Shown: one piece after another, positions 55,637 through 64,000 of the stretch
Position numbering within the stretch: position 1 is the stretch's first letter
Layout of the letters: the number at the start of each line of letters is the position of its first letter
Source of the DNA: Cyanobacteria bacterium FACHB-502
Lineage (GTDB): Bacteria > Cyanobacteriota > Cyanobacteriia > Elainellales > Elainellaceae
NCBI GenBank assembly: GCA_014695325.1
Contig: JACJNZ010000052.1
Span: 62,001-126,000, forward strand
Length of the DNA stretch: 64,000 nt
Direction of reading: 5' to 3'
The notes under the pieces: generated by a model
Database searches by the model: none
Seen by the model: only the letters and a program-made list of their open reading frames with translations
What the model was told of the DNA's origin: nothing
Translations under genes and position numbers: made by a program

Positions 55637-56410
55637 ATGAGCTTCCCCAGCGTTTTCGTTTCCCACGGTTCGCCCGATTTGGTGTTGCATTCTGGTCGAT
55701 CGCTTGACTTTTATCGGCAGCTTGGAACCCAGATCGGCAAACCTAGCGCAATTCTCGTCGTTTCAGCTCACTGGCTTTCGACAGAACCGATCGTCAGCAC
55801 CGCAGCGCAGCCCCCGACAATTCATGATTTTGGCGGCTTTCCAGCAGAGCTGTATCAAATGCAGTATCCCGCTCCCGGTGCGCCTGCCCTGGCGGAAGCA
55901 GTGAAATCGCTGCTGATTCAGGCCGGATTTGCAGCCCAAACCCACCCCGATCGCGGGCTCGACCACGGAGCCTGGATACCCCTGATACTGATGTATCCCG
56001 ATGCGGAGATTCCGGTAACGCAGTTATCGATCCAGCCCCGCCGCGATCCTGCCTATCATTTCCAGCTCGGACAGGCACTCGCCCCCCTGCGTGACCAGAA
56101 TGTGCTGATTCTCGCAAGCGGCTCGCTGACTCATAATTTAGGAGCTTTGACCCGCAACAACTTTGAAGCAGAACCTACGGATTGGGCAGTTGCATTCGAC
56201 GAGTGGATCAGCAAGACGATCGCCCAACGCAAAATAGAAGACCTGCTGAACTATCGCCAGTTGGCTCCCTTTGCGATCGAAAACCACCCGACCGACGAAC
56301 ATTTGCTACCGCTTTTTGTGGCTGCCGGAGCAGGCGGGAATCAGCCCGTTCAGCTTCACTCGAATTTCACCTACGGTTCCCTCAGTATGGCAAGCTATGC
56401 CTTCGCCTGA
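55637..56410 (+). CDS. DODA-type extradiol ring-opening dioxygenase
   Basis: 257 residues, LigB superfamily, like YgiD (4,5-DOPA dioxygenase). His10 (VSHGSPD), His45 (SAHWLS), a third His in LDHGAWIPL and HNLG are the expected metal and active-site residues. The start is ATG 55637; the frame stays open to 55574, in the gap after ndh-2. It would cleave a catechol-type ring next to the hydroxyls. Its last 16 bases overlap the end of the convergent dienelactone hydrolase gene. Physiological substrate unknown. Confidence 0.9.
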   Translation: MSFPSVFVSHGSPDLVLHSGRSLDFYRQLGTQIGKPSAILVVSAHWLSTEPIVSTAAQPPTIHDFGGFPAELYQMQYPAPGAPALAEAVKSLLIQAGFAAQTHPDRGLDHGAWIPLILMYPDAEIPVTQLSIQPRRDPAYHFQLGQALAPLRDQNVLILASGSLTHNLGALTRNNFEAEPTDWAVAFDEWISKTIAQRKIEDLLNYRQLAPFAIENHPTDEHLLPLFVAAGAGGNQPVQLHSNFTYGSLSMASYAFA

Positions 56411-57171
56411 CCTGCGCCCAACAGGCGGCTAAATAGCTCCTGCACCTGATTCCAGGCATCTGCCGCCGCTTCTGGCTGATAGCTCGATCGTCGATCGCAA
56501 AAGAACCCATGCGCCGCATTCTCATAGCGAAAAATCCGGTGCGGAATCTGGGACTGCTGCAAAGCCGCCTTGATCTGATCCACATGAGCCGGCGGAATAC
56601 TGGCATCCGCTATGCCAAAAAATCCATAGAGTGTGCCTTTAATTTCTGGCGTATAGGCGATTGTTGGCTTACCGTTCTCTGAACTCATACCCGGACTCCA
56701 GACCGGAATTCCAGCGCCGTAAAAAGAAGCGGTTGCCTTGATTTCTGGCAGAGTTGCCGCCAGGTATGCTACTAGCCCCCCAAAACAGAAACCAATACAG
56801 CCAATCGCCGCCGAACTGACGTTAGGCTTTGCGCTCAGATAAGCGATCGTGCTGCTCAAATCGCTCAGCAGCTCATCTACCTGCGTTTGCTCTTTGTATT
56901 TGCGCCCAAGCTGAACGTCTTCTGCGGTATAGCCTGCCTCAAACCCCGGAGCCAATCGCTGATAAATGGCAGGCGCGATCGCCACATATCCCAGCCGTGC
57001 AAAGCGATCGGTGACATCACGGATATGACTGTTCACCCCAAAAATTTCCTGAATCACAATCACCGCCGGACGCTGACTTTCTGAACCTGACTCCGATACG
57101 GGTTCTGCCAGATAAGCTGCAATCTGCAAATCACCGTTCTTAATCTGAACTTGGTTTGTCTGAATCTCCAT
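56395..57171 (-). CDS. Dienelactone hydrolase-family protein
   Basis: 258 residues, alpha/beta hydrolase fold with the dienelactone hydrolase triad: Cys129 (GFCFGG), Asp189 (FGIADASIP) and His221 (AAHGF), with Glu42 in VIQEIFG that assists the Cys. The start is ATG 57171; the frame extends to 57222 without homology. Classic members open dienelactones in chlorocatechol breakdown; many others are esterases of unknown substrate. Ends overlap the dioxygenase gene on the other strand. Confidence 0.92.
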   Translation of the reverse strand: MEIQTNQVQIKNGDLQIAAYLAEPVSESGSESQRPAVIVIQEIFGVNSHIRDVTDRFARLGYVAIAPAIYQRLAPGFEAGYTAEDVQLGRKYKEQTQVDELLSDLSSTIAYLSAKPNVSSAAIGCIGFCFGGLVAYLAATLPEIKATASFYGAGIPVWSPGMSSENGKPTIAYTPEIKGTLYGFFGIADASIPPAHVDQIKAALQQSQIPHRIFRYENAAHGFFCDRRSSYQPEAAADAWNQVQELFSRLLGAGQAKA

Positions 57172-57289
57172 CTCACTCTTTACTGCTTGCGTGACTGCTT
57201 GCGAATATTTGAAAAGTAACAAAAGGCTTGTCCTGTGTCCCCCCGATTTCCCTTGCTGTCCCGCAATTCTGGAGAACTTTCAAACCTAC

Positions 57290-57356
57290 AGCTTCTTTAC
57301 CTCATCTCTCTATCTCTCTATCTCCCTATCTCCCTATCTCCTCCCCTTCCCATCTA
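57290..57356. repeat. C/T microsatellite-like tract
   Basis: CTCTATCT/CCCTATCT octamer-like units in tandem, from about 57300 to 57356. Here the pyrimidine strand is the plus strand, while both neighbouring genes are on the minus strand, so this copy does not fit the leader pattern of the others. Confidence 0.7.
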
Positions 57357-58421
57357 TCCATCTACCCGCACGATCGCTGCCACAGGTCCACCTCCCGGCA
57401 ATCCCTGATGCTCACTGCCCCCTGATACATACACCATCGGGTCTTGCACCACAGAAGCCACAACGGCTCCCACGACTGCACGCGCCATCCGGGTATGGTT
57501 AATATCGGAGTCATCGAGCATCGTGTGTCTGCGTCCCAAAATTGCGCCAGCGGGATCGGCTTCAGCTTTCGCAAAGATATTCACAATTCGATCGATCGGC
57601 TGTCCAGTTTGCTCGATCGCCCGCCGTACCGCATCCTGATCGAGCGCGTGAGCCATGACGCTGTGCCCAATTACAAACTCGCTGGCAGAATGGCTGGCAT
57701 TGCCCATCACAATAATCTCGCAGTTTTGCAGCTCCACCCCCGCAGAAGTCGAAGCGATCGAGGAGTAAAGGCTGTAATTTGAACAAATGTCTGCATCGCT
57801 TAACTGAGCCAGATCGACTTCTCCCAGAGCAACCGCCACGCCCAGCGCAGAAGCTCCCCGCGAATATGCCATCGACTGATAGCTGCTGCCCGCCTGCCCG
57901 GACTGTTCTCGCTGAGCGGCAGTGACCAAGGGACATTTGATCTGAACAAAATGCACGTCGGCTTTGTTTAATCCTGCGGAATCGATCGCTTGCTGCACCG
58001 CATCGGCAACTTCCTTCACCATTGCCACGGTTCCCACTTCCTGCGGCAAAAAGTCTCGCGTTCGGCTCACCCCCAGCACTAGACCCCAGCGGTGCGGCAT
58101 ATCTGGCTCAACCTGCTCCTGAGTAAAAATTGTCAGATGTGGACTCAGCACGCCTTCTGTGCCGCCCGACATCACATAAATAATTTCCTCGGCTGTCTTC
58201 TCAGCCATTTTCCCTTCGCCATCGCCAATCTGCTGGCTCAAAAATGTCTTCAGCGTTTGAACCGCGAAACCCCGTGTAAAATCATTAACACAGCCGTTGC
58301 CTTCGGTTTTTCCCATAATGGCAACGATCGTCGCCGGATTAACCTCGTCTTCAATTAACTTTTGTAACCCGGCCAAATCATCAGGGCTACTTTGCGGAAT
58401 TTTGTAAACTCCTACTTTCAT
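57354..58421 (-). CDS. Ring-opening amidohydrolase (cyanuric acid hydrolase/barbiturase family)
   Basis: 355 residues from ATG 58421, near the 363 of AtzD. Three repeats of the AtzD fold each supply a Lys-Ser pair. Visible are Lys38 (GKTEGNG) and Ser85 (SGGTEG), Lys162 (IKCPLVT) and the Ser cluster at 224-226, and Lys285 (FAKAEADP) and Ser333 (VSGGSEHQG). The family hallmark [12 protein letters not shown] is present. It should hydrolyse cyanuric acid, barbiturate or a related ring. Upstream ATGs at 58433 and 58481 are possible starts. Divergent from the GntR gene. Confidence 0.9.
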   Translation of the reverse strand: MKVGVYKIPQSSPDDLAGLQKLIEDEVNPATIVAIMGKTEGNGCVNDFTRGFAVQTLKTFLSQQIGDGEGKMAEKTAEEIIYVMSGGTEGVLSPHLTIFTQEQVEPDMPHRWGLVLGVSRTRDFLPQEVGTVAMVKEVADAVQQAIDSAGLNKADVHFVQIKCPLVTAAQREQSGQAGSSYQSMAYSRGASALGVAVALGEVDLAQLSDADICSNYSLYSSIASTSAGVELQNCEIIVMGNASHSASEFVIGHSVMAHALDQDAVRRAIEQTGQPIDRIVNIFAKAEADPAGAILGRRHTMLDDSDINHTRMARAVVGAVVASVVQDPMVYVSGGSEHQGLPGGGPVAAIVRVDG

Positions 58422-58602
58422 GGGTATTTTCATGGGGGTTCGCCTCACACTGATCGCCTTATATCTCACCCTCAACATCATCTCAGCAATTCCGCCGATT
58501 TTCGCCTCTGCGCTCTCCTGCCCGAAATGCCGTCTATCCTTTCTGTAGCTACCTTTCAGTGTTCTTCCTTCGTTAAACGCTTTACCCTCTTTGGAGACTG
58601 CT

Positions 58603-59595
58603 ATGGTTCAGTTCCGGATTCAACCCGATAGCGAAATCCCGGCATCGACCCAGCTCTATAACCAAATCCGCTTTGCGATCGCCTCACGGCAGTTTCCGCC
58701 CGGTCATCGGCTGCCCAGTACCCGCCAGCTTGCCATGCAAACTGGACTGCACCGAAACACGATCAGCAAAGTCTATCGCCAACTTGAGGATGACGGCATT
58801 GTTGATGCGCGAGCCGGAGCCGGAATCTATGTACGGGCGCAGGGTGACGAAGGCGGCAACATGGCAAAAGGACGATCGCCCCTGGTCGAGCAATACCCGC
58901 AGGCATATAAGCTAGTGCAGCGCAGCCTCGACGATTTGCTGAATCACGGCTGCTCCCTGACTCAGGCAAGAGAACTCTTCCTTGCTGAAATTGACTGGCG
59001 ACTCCGATGCAGTGCGCGAGTCCTGGTCACGGCTCCCCAGCAGGATATCGGCGCAGGCGAACTGATGGCACACGAACTAGAGCACGCTCTCCAGATTCCG
59101 GTGCAGCTTGTCCCCCTAGAAGAACTGGCTCAAGTGCTGGATCAGACCCGATCGGGCACGGTTGTTACCAGCCGCTATTTCATTGGAGCCGCTGAGTCGA
59201 TCGCCTCACCCAAAGCAGTGCGCGTCATTCCCGTAGACATCTACGACTATGGGCACGAAATTCAAAAACTGCTGAAGCTGCCCCAAGATAGCTGCCTGGG
59301 CTTGGTCAGTCTCAGTGGCGGCATTCTGCGCGCTGCCGAAGTGATTGTAAACAGCCTGCGAGGGGACGATTTGCTGATTATGACCACCCAGCCCAACGAT
59401 ACCTATAAGCTGAATGCGATCGTCCACAGTGCCCAAACGATTTTTAGCTTTGATCAGGCAAGCGGGGTCGCAGTCAAAGCAGCTGTCGCAACCGCCAGAG
59501 AAGATTTAATTCGCGCTCCGGTCATTATCTGCTGCGAGAACTATATCGGCGAAAAGTCCATTCATCTCTTGAAGCGCGAACTTGGCTTGGATTAA
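58603..59595 (+). CDS. GntR-family regulator with large effector domain
   Basis: 330 residues. Residues 8-78 form a GntR winged helix-turn-helix ([53 protein letters not shown], of the YtrA type). Residues 105-330 are a globular domain unlike the FadR or UTRA domains, with alternating beta strands and helices that could bind a ligand. GGAG precedes ATG 58603 by about eight bases. It is divergent from the ring-opening amidohydrolase gene (181 bases between starts), which suggests it controls it. Its last four bases overlap the convergent hydrolase gene. Confidence 0.9.
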   Translation: MVQFRIQPDSEIPASTQLYNQIRFAIASRQFPPGHRLPSTRQLAMQTGLHRNTISKVYRQLEDDGIVDARAGAGIYVRAQGDEGGNMAKGRSPLVEQYPQAYKLVQRSLDDLLNHGCSLTQARELFLAEIDWRLRCSARVLVTAPQQDIGAGELMAHELEHALQIPVQLVPLEELAQVLDQTRSGTVVTSRYFIGAAESIASPKAVRVIPVDIYDYGHEIQKLLKLPQDSCLGLVSLSGGILRAAEVIVNSLRGDDLLIMTTQPNDTYKLNAIVHSAQTIFSFDQASGVAVKAAVATAREDLIRAPVIICCENYIGEKSIHLLKRELGLD

Positions 59596-60476
59596 GCCAC
59601 GACTTCCGGCTGTAAAAAGGCTTCAACTTCTTTGAGATAAGTTGCTTCGTCTTCTAGCATCGGGAAGTGACCCGTCTCGCGCATCACAATCTGTTTTACG
59701 TAAGTTGGGTTGAGGCTGGCAGCAGTCTGCCCCAGTGCGGCGGGAATAATCTGATCATATTCGCCAGAGACCAGCAGCGTCGGAATGTGCAGCTTGCGAT
59801 ACTCCTCTGGCATTTCGATCGAAGCCCGCTCGCTTACAGCCGTATAAATCGTGCCCAACGCTGCTTCCTGCTCTGCCATCAAATAATCTTCCAGAAAGGC
59901 GCGGCTTGCCTCACGCGGAATCGATCGCCGCAAAAACCGCTGCATAAATAATCGATCGGCTCCCGGAATCTTGCTCATCCAGGTCGGGCGAAACTTGACC
60001 ACATAGCCGCCAAACTGGTGAAACGCCTTAAACGATCGCTCATCATACTCAAACACGCCATGACAGGTGAGAATCGTGCGCTCCACCCGCTCTGGATGGC
60101 GGTTCATAAACAGCACGGCAACCGATGAGCCAGTCGAGTGAGCATTAAGAAACACTTTGTTCAACTGAAGCCGATCGAGCAATACTGCCAGGTCGTCTGC
60201 ATAGGTCTCTAGCTCATAGCCGAGCGCCACCACTGCTTCTGCCACCGGACGAGTAAAGCGCGATCGACCAAATCCCCGCAGGTCATAAAGCAGGCAGTCA
60301 AAACGGTCAGACATTGACTGCGCCGTCGTTTCCCAGTAGCGTGCCGAGCCACCCCAGCCATGAATAAACACCATCGTCGGTTTATCAGGATTCGGCTTTT
60401 GCTCAGAATTTGCGGTGGTGGGGCTGCTAATCCACTCGTAGTAGTGATTGACTCCCCGGATTTCAAGATAGGGCAT
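59592..60476 (-). CDS. Alpha/beta hydrolase
   Basis: 294 residues from ATG 60476. The oxyanion motif HGWGGSARYW, nucleophile Ser114 in AHSTGSS, the acid in SGEYDQIIP and the His in ETGHFPML form a complete triad. The nucleophile elbow SxSxG type is H-S-T-G-S, which is less standard than GxSxG (first Gly replaced by Ala112). Its neighbours belong to ring-cleavage families, so meta-cleavage hydrolase activity is one option, but the fold has many uses. Confidence 0.88.
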   Translation of the reverse strand: MPYLEIRGVNHYYEWISSPTTANSEQKPNPDKPTMVFIHGWGGSARYWETTAQSMSDRFDCLLYDLRGFGRSRFTRPVAEAVVALGYELETYADDLAVLLDRLQLNKVFLNAHSTGSSVAVLFMNRHPERVERTILTCHGVFEYDERSFKAFHQFGGYVVKFRPTWMSKIPGADRLFMQRFLRRSIPREASRAFLEDYLMAEQEAALGTIYTAVSERASIEMPEEYRKLHIPTLLVSGEYDQIIPAALGQTAASLNPTYVKQIVMRETGHFPMLEDEATYLKEVEAFLQPEVVA

Positions 60477-60606
60477 GGTCAGCAATATCAACGAACGTTT
60501 GATTTGTACTTTTTGTATTTAATATCCTAGAGGATGAGCGAACGGCTCCCTCCGAACGATGGAATTTCTTTAGCGATCGATTCCACTCACATTTGAATTG
60601 AAATCG

Positions 60607-60635
60607 AAAAAGGCTGAGTCCAACCAGACCCAACC
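60607..60635 (-). terminator. Terminator of clpX
   Basis: On the minus strand GGTTGGGTC pairs with GACTCAGCC (nine positions, two wobbles) around TGGTTG and is followed by TTTTTC. It lies about 48 bases past the clpX stop. Confidence 0.75.
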
Positions 60636-60682
60636 TTTCTTTGCAGCACAAACCTCAGAGAGAAATCAAAAACGCAATCTCC

Positions 60683-62017
60683 TTAAGCAGATTCCGGTTT
60701 CGGCAGCGACGACGGGTGCACCAGCAGTTCCGCAGTCGATCGCTTCTCAACCATTTCGCGGGTAATAGCGCAGCGCGTCACATCCTTACGGGAAGGTAGC
60801 TCGTACATGACGTCAAGCATCAGTTCTTCCACAATGCTTCGCAGTGCCCTTGCTCCGGTCTTACGACGGTAGGCTTCTTTGGCGATCGCACGAACCGCAT
60901 CCGGCTTGAACTCAAGCTGCACGTTGTCCATCCGCATCAGCTTCTGGTATTGCTTCACCAAAGCATTGCGCGGCTCGGTCAAAATTGCAGTTAGAGCATC
61001 TTCGTCCAGCGGCTCGACCACGGCCATGACAGGAACCCGTCCAATAAATTCAGGAATCATTCCAAACTTGACGATATCATCCGGCTCCAGGTGCTTCAGC
61101 ACATCCGAGGCACGCTTTTCCTTAGATTGACCTTCGCCTGGCTGGATAAAGCCCATCGTTTTCTTACCAATCCGCTGCTCGACTGCCTTATCCAGACCAA
61201 CAAACGCACCACCGCAGATAAACAGGATATTGCTGGTGTCGATCTGAATGCAGTCCTGATAAGGGTGCTTGCGTCCGCCCTGAGGGGGTACGTTAGCGAT
61301 CGTTCCTTCCAGCATCTTAAGGAGTGCCTGCTGTACACCTTCGCCGGATACATCGCGGGTAATCGAGGGGTTTTCGCTCTTACGGGCGATTTTGTCAATT
61401 TCGTCGATATAGATAATGCCGCGCTGGGCTGCTTCTACGTCCAGATCGGCCACTTGCAGAAGCCGCAGCAGAATGTTCTCAACGTCTTCGCCCACATAGC
61501 CTGCCTCGGTCAGCGTCGTGGCGTCGGCGACCGCAAAGGGTACATCCAGCATTTCTGCCAGAGTTTGCGCTAGCAGGGTTTTACCGCAGCCCGTCGGACC
61601 AATTAGCAGAATGTTGGATTTTTGGATTTCGATCGCATCATCACCCTTGCTGCCCTTCGACTGAGCATAGGTCAAACGCTTATAGTGGTTATAAACCGCG
61701 ACCGAGAGAATTTTCTTTGCCTCGTCTTGACCAATTACATGATCGTCCAGGTGATTTCTGATTTCCCTGGGTTTCGGAATCTGGCTCAAGTTAAGGCTAG
61801 ACGCACGCACCTGTCGCTTTTCGGGCGGACTCTCGCGACGGGCAGAAGGCTGAGGAACTGTCGCACTGGAGTCAAACAACTCCTCATCCAAGATCTCATT
61901 GCAGAGGTCTACACATTCGTCACAGATATATACTCCAGGTCCAGCAATCAGCTTACGGACTTGTTCCTGCGACTTACCGCAGAATGAACACTTGAGATGG
62001 GAGTCGTACTTTGACAT
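60683..62017 (-). CDS. clpX: ClpX protease ATPase subunit
   Basis: ClpX unfolds substrates for ClpP. 444 residues. The zinc domain has Cys10, Cys13, Cys32 and Cys35. The AAA+ part has Walker A GPTGCGKT, Walker [14 protein letters not shown] and pore loop GYVGED; the IGF-type ClpP-docking loop is in the region [16 protein letters not shown], which carries GKKTMGF. The gap from clpP is nine bases, so they are one transcript. Confidence 0.97.
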   Translation of the reverse strand: MSKYDSHLKCSFCGKSQEQVRKLIAGPGVYICDECVDLCNEILDEELFDSSATVPQPSARRESPPEKRQVRASSLNLSQIPKPREIRNHLDDHVIGQDEAKKILSVAVYNHYKRLTYAQSKGSKGDDAIEIQKSNILLIGPTGCGKTLLAQTLAEMLDVPFAVADATTLTEAGYVGEDVENILLRLLQVADLDVEAAQRGIIYIDEIDKIARKSENPSITRDVSGEGVQQALLKMLEGTIANVPPQGGRKHPYQDCIQIDTSNILFICGGAFVGLDKAVEQRIGKKTMGFIQPGEGQSKEKRASDVLKHLEPDDIVKFGMIPEFIGRVPVMAVVEPLDEDALTAILTEPRNALVKQYQKLMRMDNVQLEFKPDAVRAIAKEAYRRKTGARALRSIVEELMLDVMYELPSRKDVTRCAITREMVEKRSTAELLVHPSSLPKPESA

Positions 62018-62026
62018 ATTTTCCCC

Positions 62027-62746
62027 TTACTGCACAGCGGCAATCGATTCACCGGGCATCGGCAGATTTTGACGCGCAATCACCTGATCGATCAGACCAT
62101 AGTTCTTGGCTTCTTCGGCAGACATAAAGAAATCGCGCTCCGTGTCCGCTTCAATTCGTTCGAGCGGCTGTCCAGTATGATAAGCCAACAGCTCGTTGAG
62201 CGTACGTTTGTGGTAAAGAATTTCCTTCGCCTGAATCTCGATATCCACCGCCTGACCCTGTGCCCCACCGAGCGGCTGGTGAATCATGATGCGGGAATTG
62301 GGCAGTGAAAGCCGTTTCCCGGCTGCGCCCCCGCAAAGCAGAAACGCCCCCATACTGGCAGCTAGACCGTAACAGATAGTCACGACATCAGGACGAACCT
62401 GCTGCATTGTGTCATAGATAGCCATCCCCGCCGTTACAGAGCCACCCGGCGAGTTGATATAAAGCTGAATATCGCGCTCCGGGTCTTCCGCATCGAGGAA
62501 CAGGAGTTGAGCTACGATCGCATCGGCAATCGTATCGTCTACCTGAGTGCCCAGGAAGATAATCCGCTCCCGCAGCAACCGTGAGTAGATGTCAAAGGCT
62601 CGCTCACCGCGCCCAGACTGCTCAACCACCATCGGCACAACGCCGCCAGAGATGGATGCGCTCGTTACAGGATGGCTGCCAAGCGATGTAATTTGAGGAG
62701 TCCGAATGCTGAGCAGATCGGAGTGAGGAAGTTGAGGTTTAGCCAT
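62027..62746 (-). CDS. clpP: ATP-dependent Clp protease proteolytic subunit
   Basis: 239 residues from ATG 62746. Catalytic triad Ser131 (LAASMGAF), His156 (IMIHQPLGG) and Asp205 (DTERDFFMS). The N-terminal 30-40 residues are an extension relative to E. coli ClpP and may be processed. Two earlier in-frame starts (62773, 62800) are possible, none with a good ribosome site. With clpX and tig it makes the usual tig-clpP-clpX order, the clpP2-type locus of cyanobacteria. Confidence 0.95.
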   Translation of the reverse strand: MAKPQLPHSDLLSIRTPQITSLGSHPVTSASISGGVVPMVVEQSGRGERAFDIYSRLLRERIIFLGTQVDDTIADAIVAQLLFLDAEDPERDIQLYINSPGGSVTAGMAIYDTMQQVRPDVVTICYGLAASMGAFLLCGGAAGKRLSLPNSRIMIHQPLGGAQGQAVDIEIQAKEILYHKRTLNELLAYHTGQPLERIEADTERDFFMSAEEAKNYGLIDQVIARQNLPMPGESIAAVQ

Positions 62747-63292
62747 AGCAGGAATGAAGTGTCGTGAGTTCATTCTGACAAATTCAAGCACAATTGGCAC
62801 GTGACAGGCTCAACAACTCTTATCAACGGTAGACCAAGACGCTCTCGAAGCAAACCCTGTGAATCTCCCGACAGTTGACTTTTGAGCACTCATCTCACCA
62901 ATAAATATGGGCAATCCGGCTCCAAGGAAATCGAACTTTGAGCGATGCGAAGCAATTTCCCCTATCAATTTCCCCTAGAAGCAATTTCCTCTATAAGGTA
63001 ATCGATCGTGATGCTACTGCCATCCTACATTCAATCTAAAGCGATGTTACAAAACAGCCTCAGCGACTGCTTTAACGCAATGCTCTGCTGACGCAATGGA
63101 TAGCAGGGGTTAGGATTCTCTCAGCTCGGTTCCTCCAGTGGAACGGTAGAAGATTTGCCAACAACGCTGACTCCCCTTCACCCGTTCCGAGAAAACATAG
63201 AGGAAAATGAGGACTACCGTTTCAGGGCTTATCGTTTCGCAGGATTACGCTTAAGCATAAGGTAAAACGATCGAGCGCCCATTGCTCCTCAA
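62747..63292. other. Intergenic region between tig and clpP
   Basis: About 490-545 bases with degenerate CAATTTCCCCTA-type repeats at 62947-63000. No gene, tRNA or riboswitch recognised. The length suggests clpP has its own promoter here as well. Confidence 0.5.
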
Positions 63293-64000
63293 CTATTTCT
63301 TTGACTTTCCTGACTGAGATTTTTTAGGCTCTGCGTCAGGAGCAGCGGCGGCTGCACTTTCCGCCGTGGCTTCTGGTGTAGCTTCAACTTCCGGTTCGGC
63401 TTCCGGTTCGACGGTTGATGCTTCGACCTCGATCGTTTCTTCTGCTGCCGAGGTTTCCTCAGTAGGGTCTTCCTCGGAAAGCTCAAGATCTTCGTCGTCT
63501 CCGTCCTTCTTCAGGGTTCCTTCTGGCACAAGCTCAACTGTATTGTTTTGCTCCAGCCAGTCGATAATCTTGTCCTTCAGCAGGTCTTCTTCCACGACTT
63601 CGCGCAGTTTTTGCATATCGACGCCTTCCGTAGATTGACCCTCGATCAACTCAGCGACTTTTGCATCGACTTCTGCTGCCTCGACCTTAATCGAGTGTGC
63701 TTTCGCGACTTCTCCCAGCGTCAGGGTTCGCATCAGCCGCTTGATTGCCTCTGGACGCGCCTGCTGCCGCAGCATATCAACGATTTCAGGGGTGAACATT
63801 TTTTTCACGTCCATTCCCTGCTGGCTCATTTGCATTGCCGTCTGGGTAATCGAGTGGTCAACTTCCCGCTTGACCAGGGTTTCAGGCAGCTCTACTTCGA
63901 TATGGTTCACCAGCTCGTTCAGCAGTGCTTCCTGTTTGTTGTCCTTAGTTTTGCGATCGGCTTCTTCCTGAAAACGCTTTTCGAGCGATTGGCGCAGCTC
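63293..64000 (-). CDS. tig: Trigger factor, C-terminal part
   Basis: The last 236 residues of trigger factor; the open frame continues beyond the window's right edge, so the apparent GTG at 63910 is internal. Visible are part of the C-terminal chaperone domain (ELRQSLEKRFQEEADRK, VNHIEVELPETLVKREVDH) and a long acidic tail (from about 63500 down) rich in Glu, Ala and Ser, ending in PKKSQSGKSKK. Such tails are usual in cyanobacterial trigger factors. The peptidyl-prolyl isomerase and ribosome-binding domains are outside the window. Confidence 0.95.
   Translation of the reverse strand, partial: ELRQSLEKRFQEEADRKTKDNKQEALLNELVNHIEVELPETLVKREVDHSITQTAMQMSQQGMDVKKMFTPEIVDMLRQQARPEAIKRLMRTLTLGEVAKAHSIKVEAAEVDAKVAELIEGQSTEGVDMQKLREVVEEDLLKDKIIDWLEQNNTVELVPEGTLKKDGDDEDLELSEEDPTEETSAAEETIEVEASTVEPEAEPEVEATPEATAESAAAAAPDAEPKKSQSGKSKK

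Noticed and set aside
57290-57356. Regular C/T repeats as a CRISPR-like array
   Set aside because: Units of seven to eight bases without spacers; a microsatellite.

Overview
The window comes from a filamentous cyanobacterium. The evidence is a psaD gene (photosystem I), the complete nirA-nrtABCD-narB nitrate assimilation cluster in cyanobacterial order, the septal-junction genes fraC and fraD (which mark a filamentous life style), a CYP110-type P450, a PEP-CTERM protein, tig-clpP-clpX, and frequent HIP1-type GCGATCGC octamers (for example 2328-2335). Base composition and the pyrimidine-rich heptamer-like tracts before many genes would suit a Leptolyngbya-like non-heterocystous lineage, but that placement is inference. 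No rRNA, tRNA, CRISPR array, transposase or prophage gene was seen.

Layout. 1-2130: end of an unrecognised gene, psaD with a clean terminator, and a decayed minus-strand reading frame. 2127-11111: a thioredoxin-TPR protein, the cytochrome c oxidase operon (coxB-coxA-coxC, minus) divergent from the haem A pathway genes ctaA-ctaB (plus), then truB. 11124-12467: HEAT-repeat protein. 13530-23213: nitrate assimilation. A promoter with an NtcA-type site at the ideal distance from a -10 box, plus two LysR-type motifs, drives nirA, the nitrate ABC transporter nrtABCD and narB. 23651-41098: PEP-CTERM protein, mfd, a CBS/CorC protein, GDP-fucose synthase, a membrane protein, trpA, purB, a diguanylate cyclase, alaS and a PilT-like ATPase. 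41187-51704: P450, a riboswitch-controlled DUF4278 gene, NUDIX, a double-domain CobO, fraC-fraD, DUF427, YdeI-like, SpoIID-like, cupin and glgA. 52169-60476: an accessory block with a membrane protein, MarR, CDGSH, NDH-2, LigB-type dioxygenase, dienelactone hydrolase, cyanuric-acid-hydrolase-family amidohydrolase, GntR and an alpha/beta hydrolase. 60683-64000: clpX, clpP and the 3' part of tig.

The strongest discovery candidate is at 42753-43363. A gene for a 138-residue DUF4278 protein lies behind what reads as a glnA-class glutamine riboswitch (42803-42907). Its promoter has a perfect GTA-N8-TAC NtcA site overlapping the -10 box. NtcA repression combined with glutamine-dependent activation is the logic known for the glutamine synthetase inactivating factor gene gifB. 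This gene is therefore a candidate nitrogen-surplus effector, in the same window as the NtcA-activated nitrate cluster. Other points of interest are fraC-fraD without fraE next to it, a fused tandem CobO, a MarR gene whose -10 box sits inside a palindrome, a grouping of ring-opening enzymes, a histidine-rich insert in CoxB, and repeated pyrimidine-rich leaders directly before start codons.
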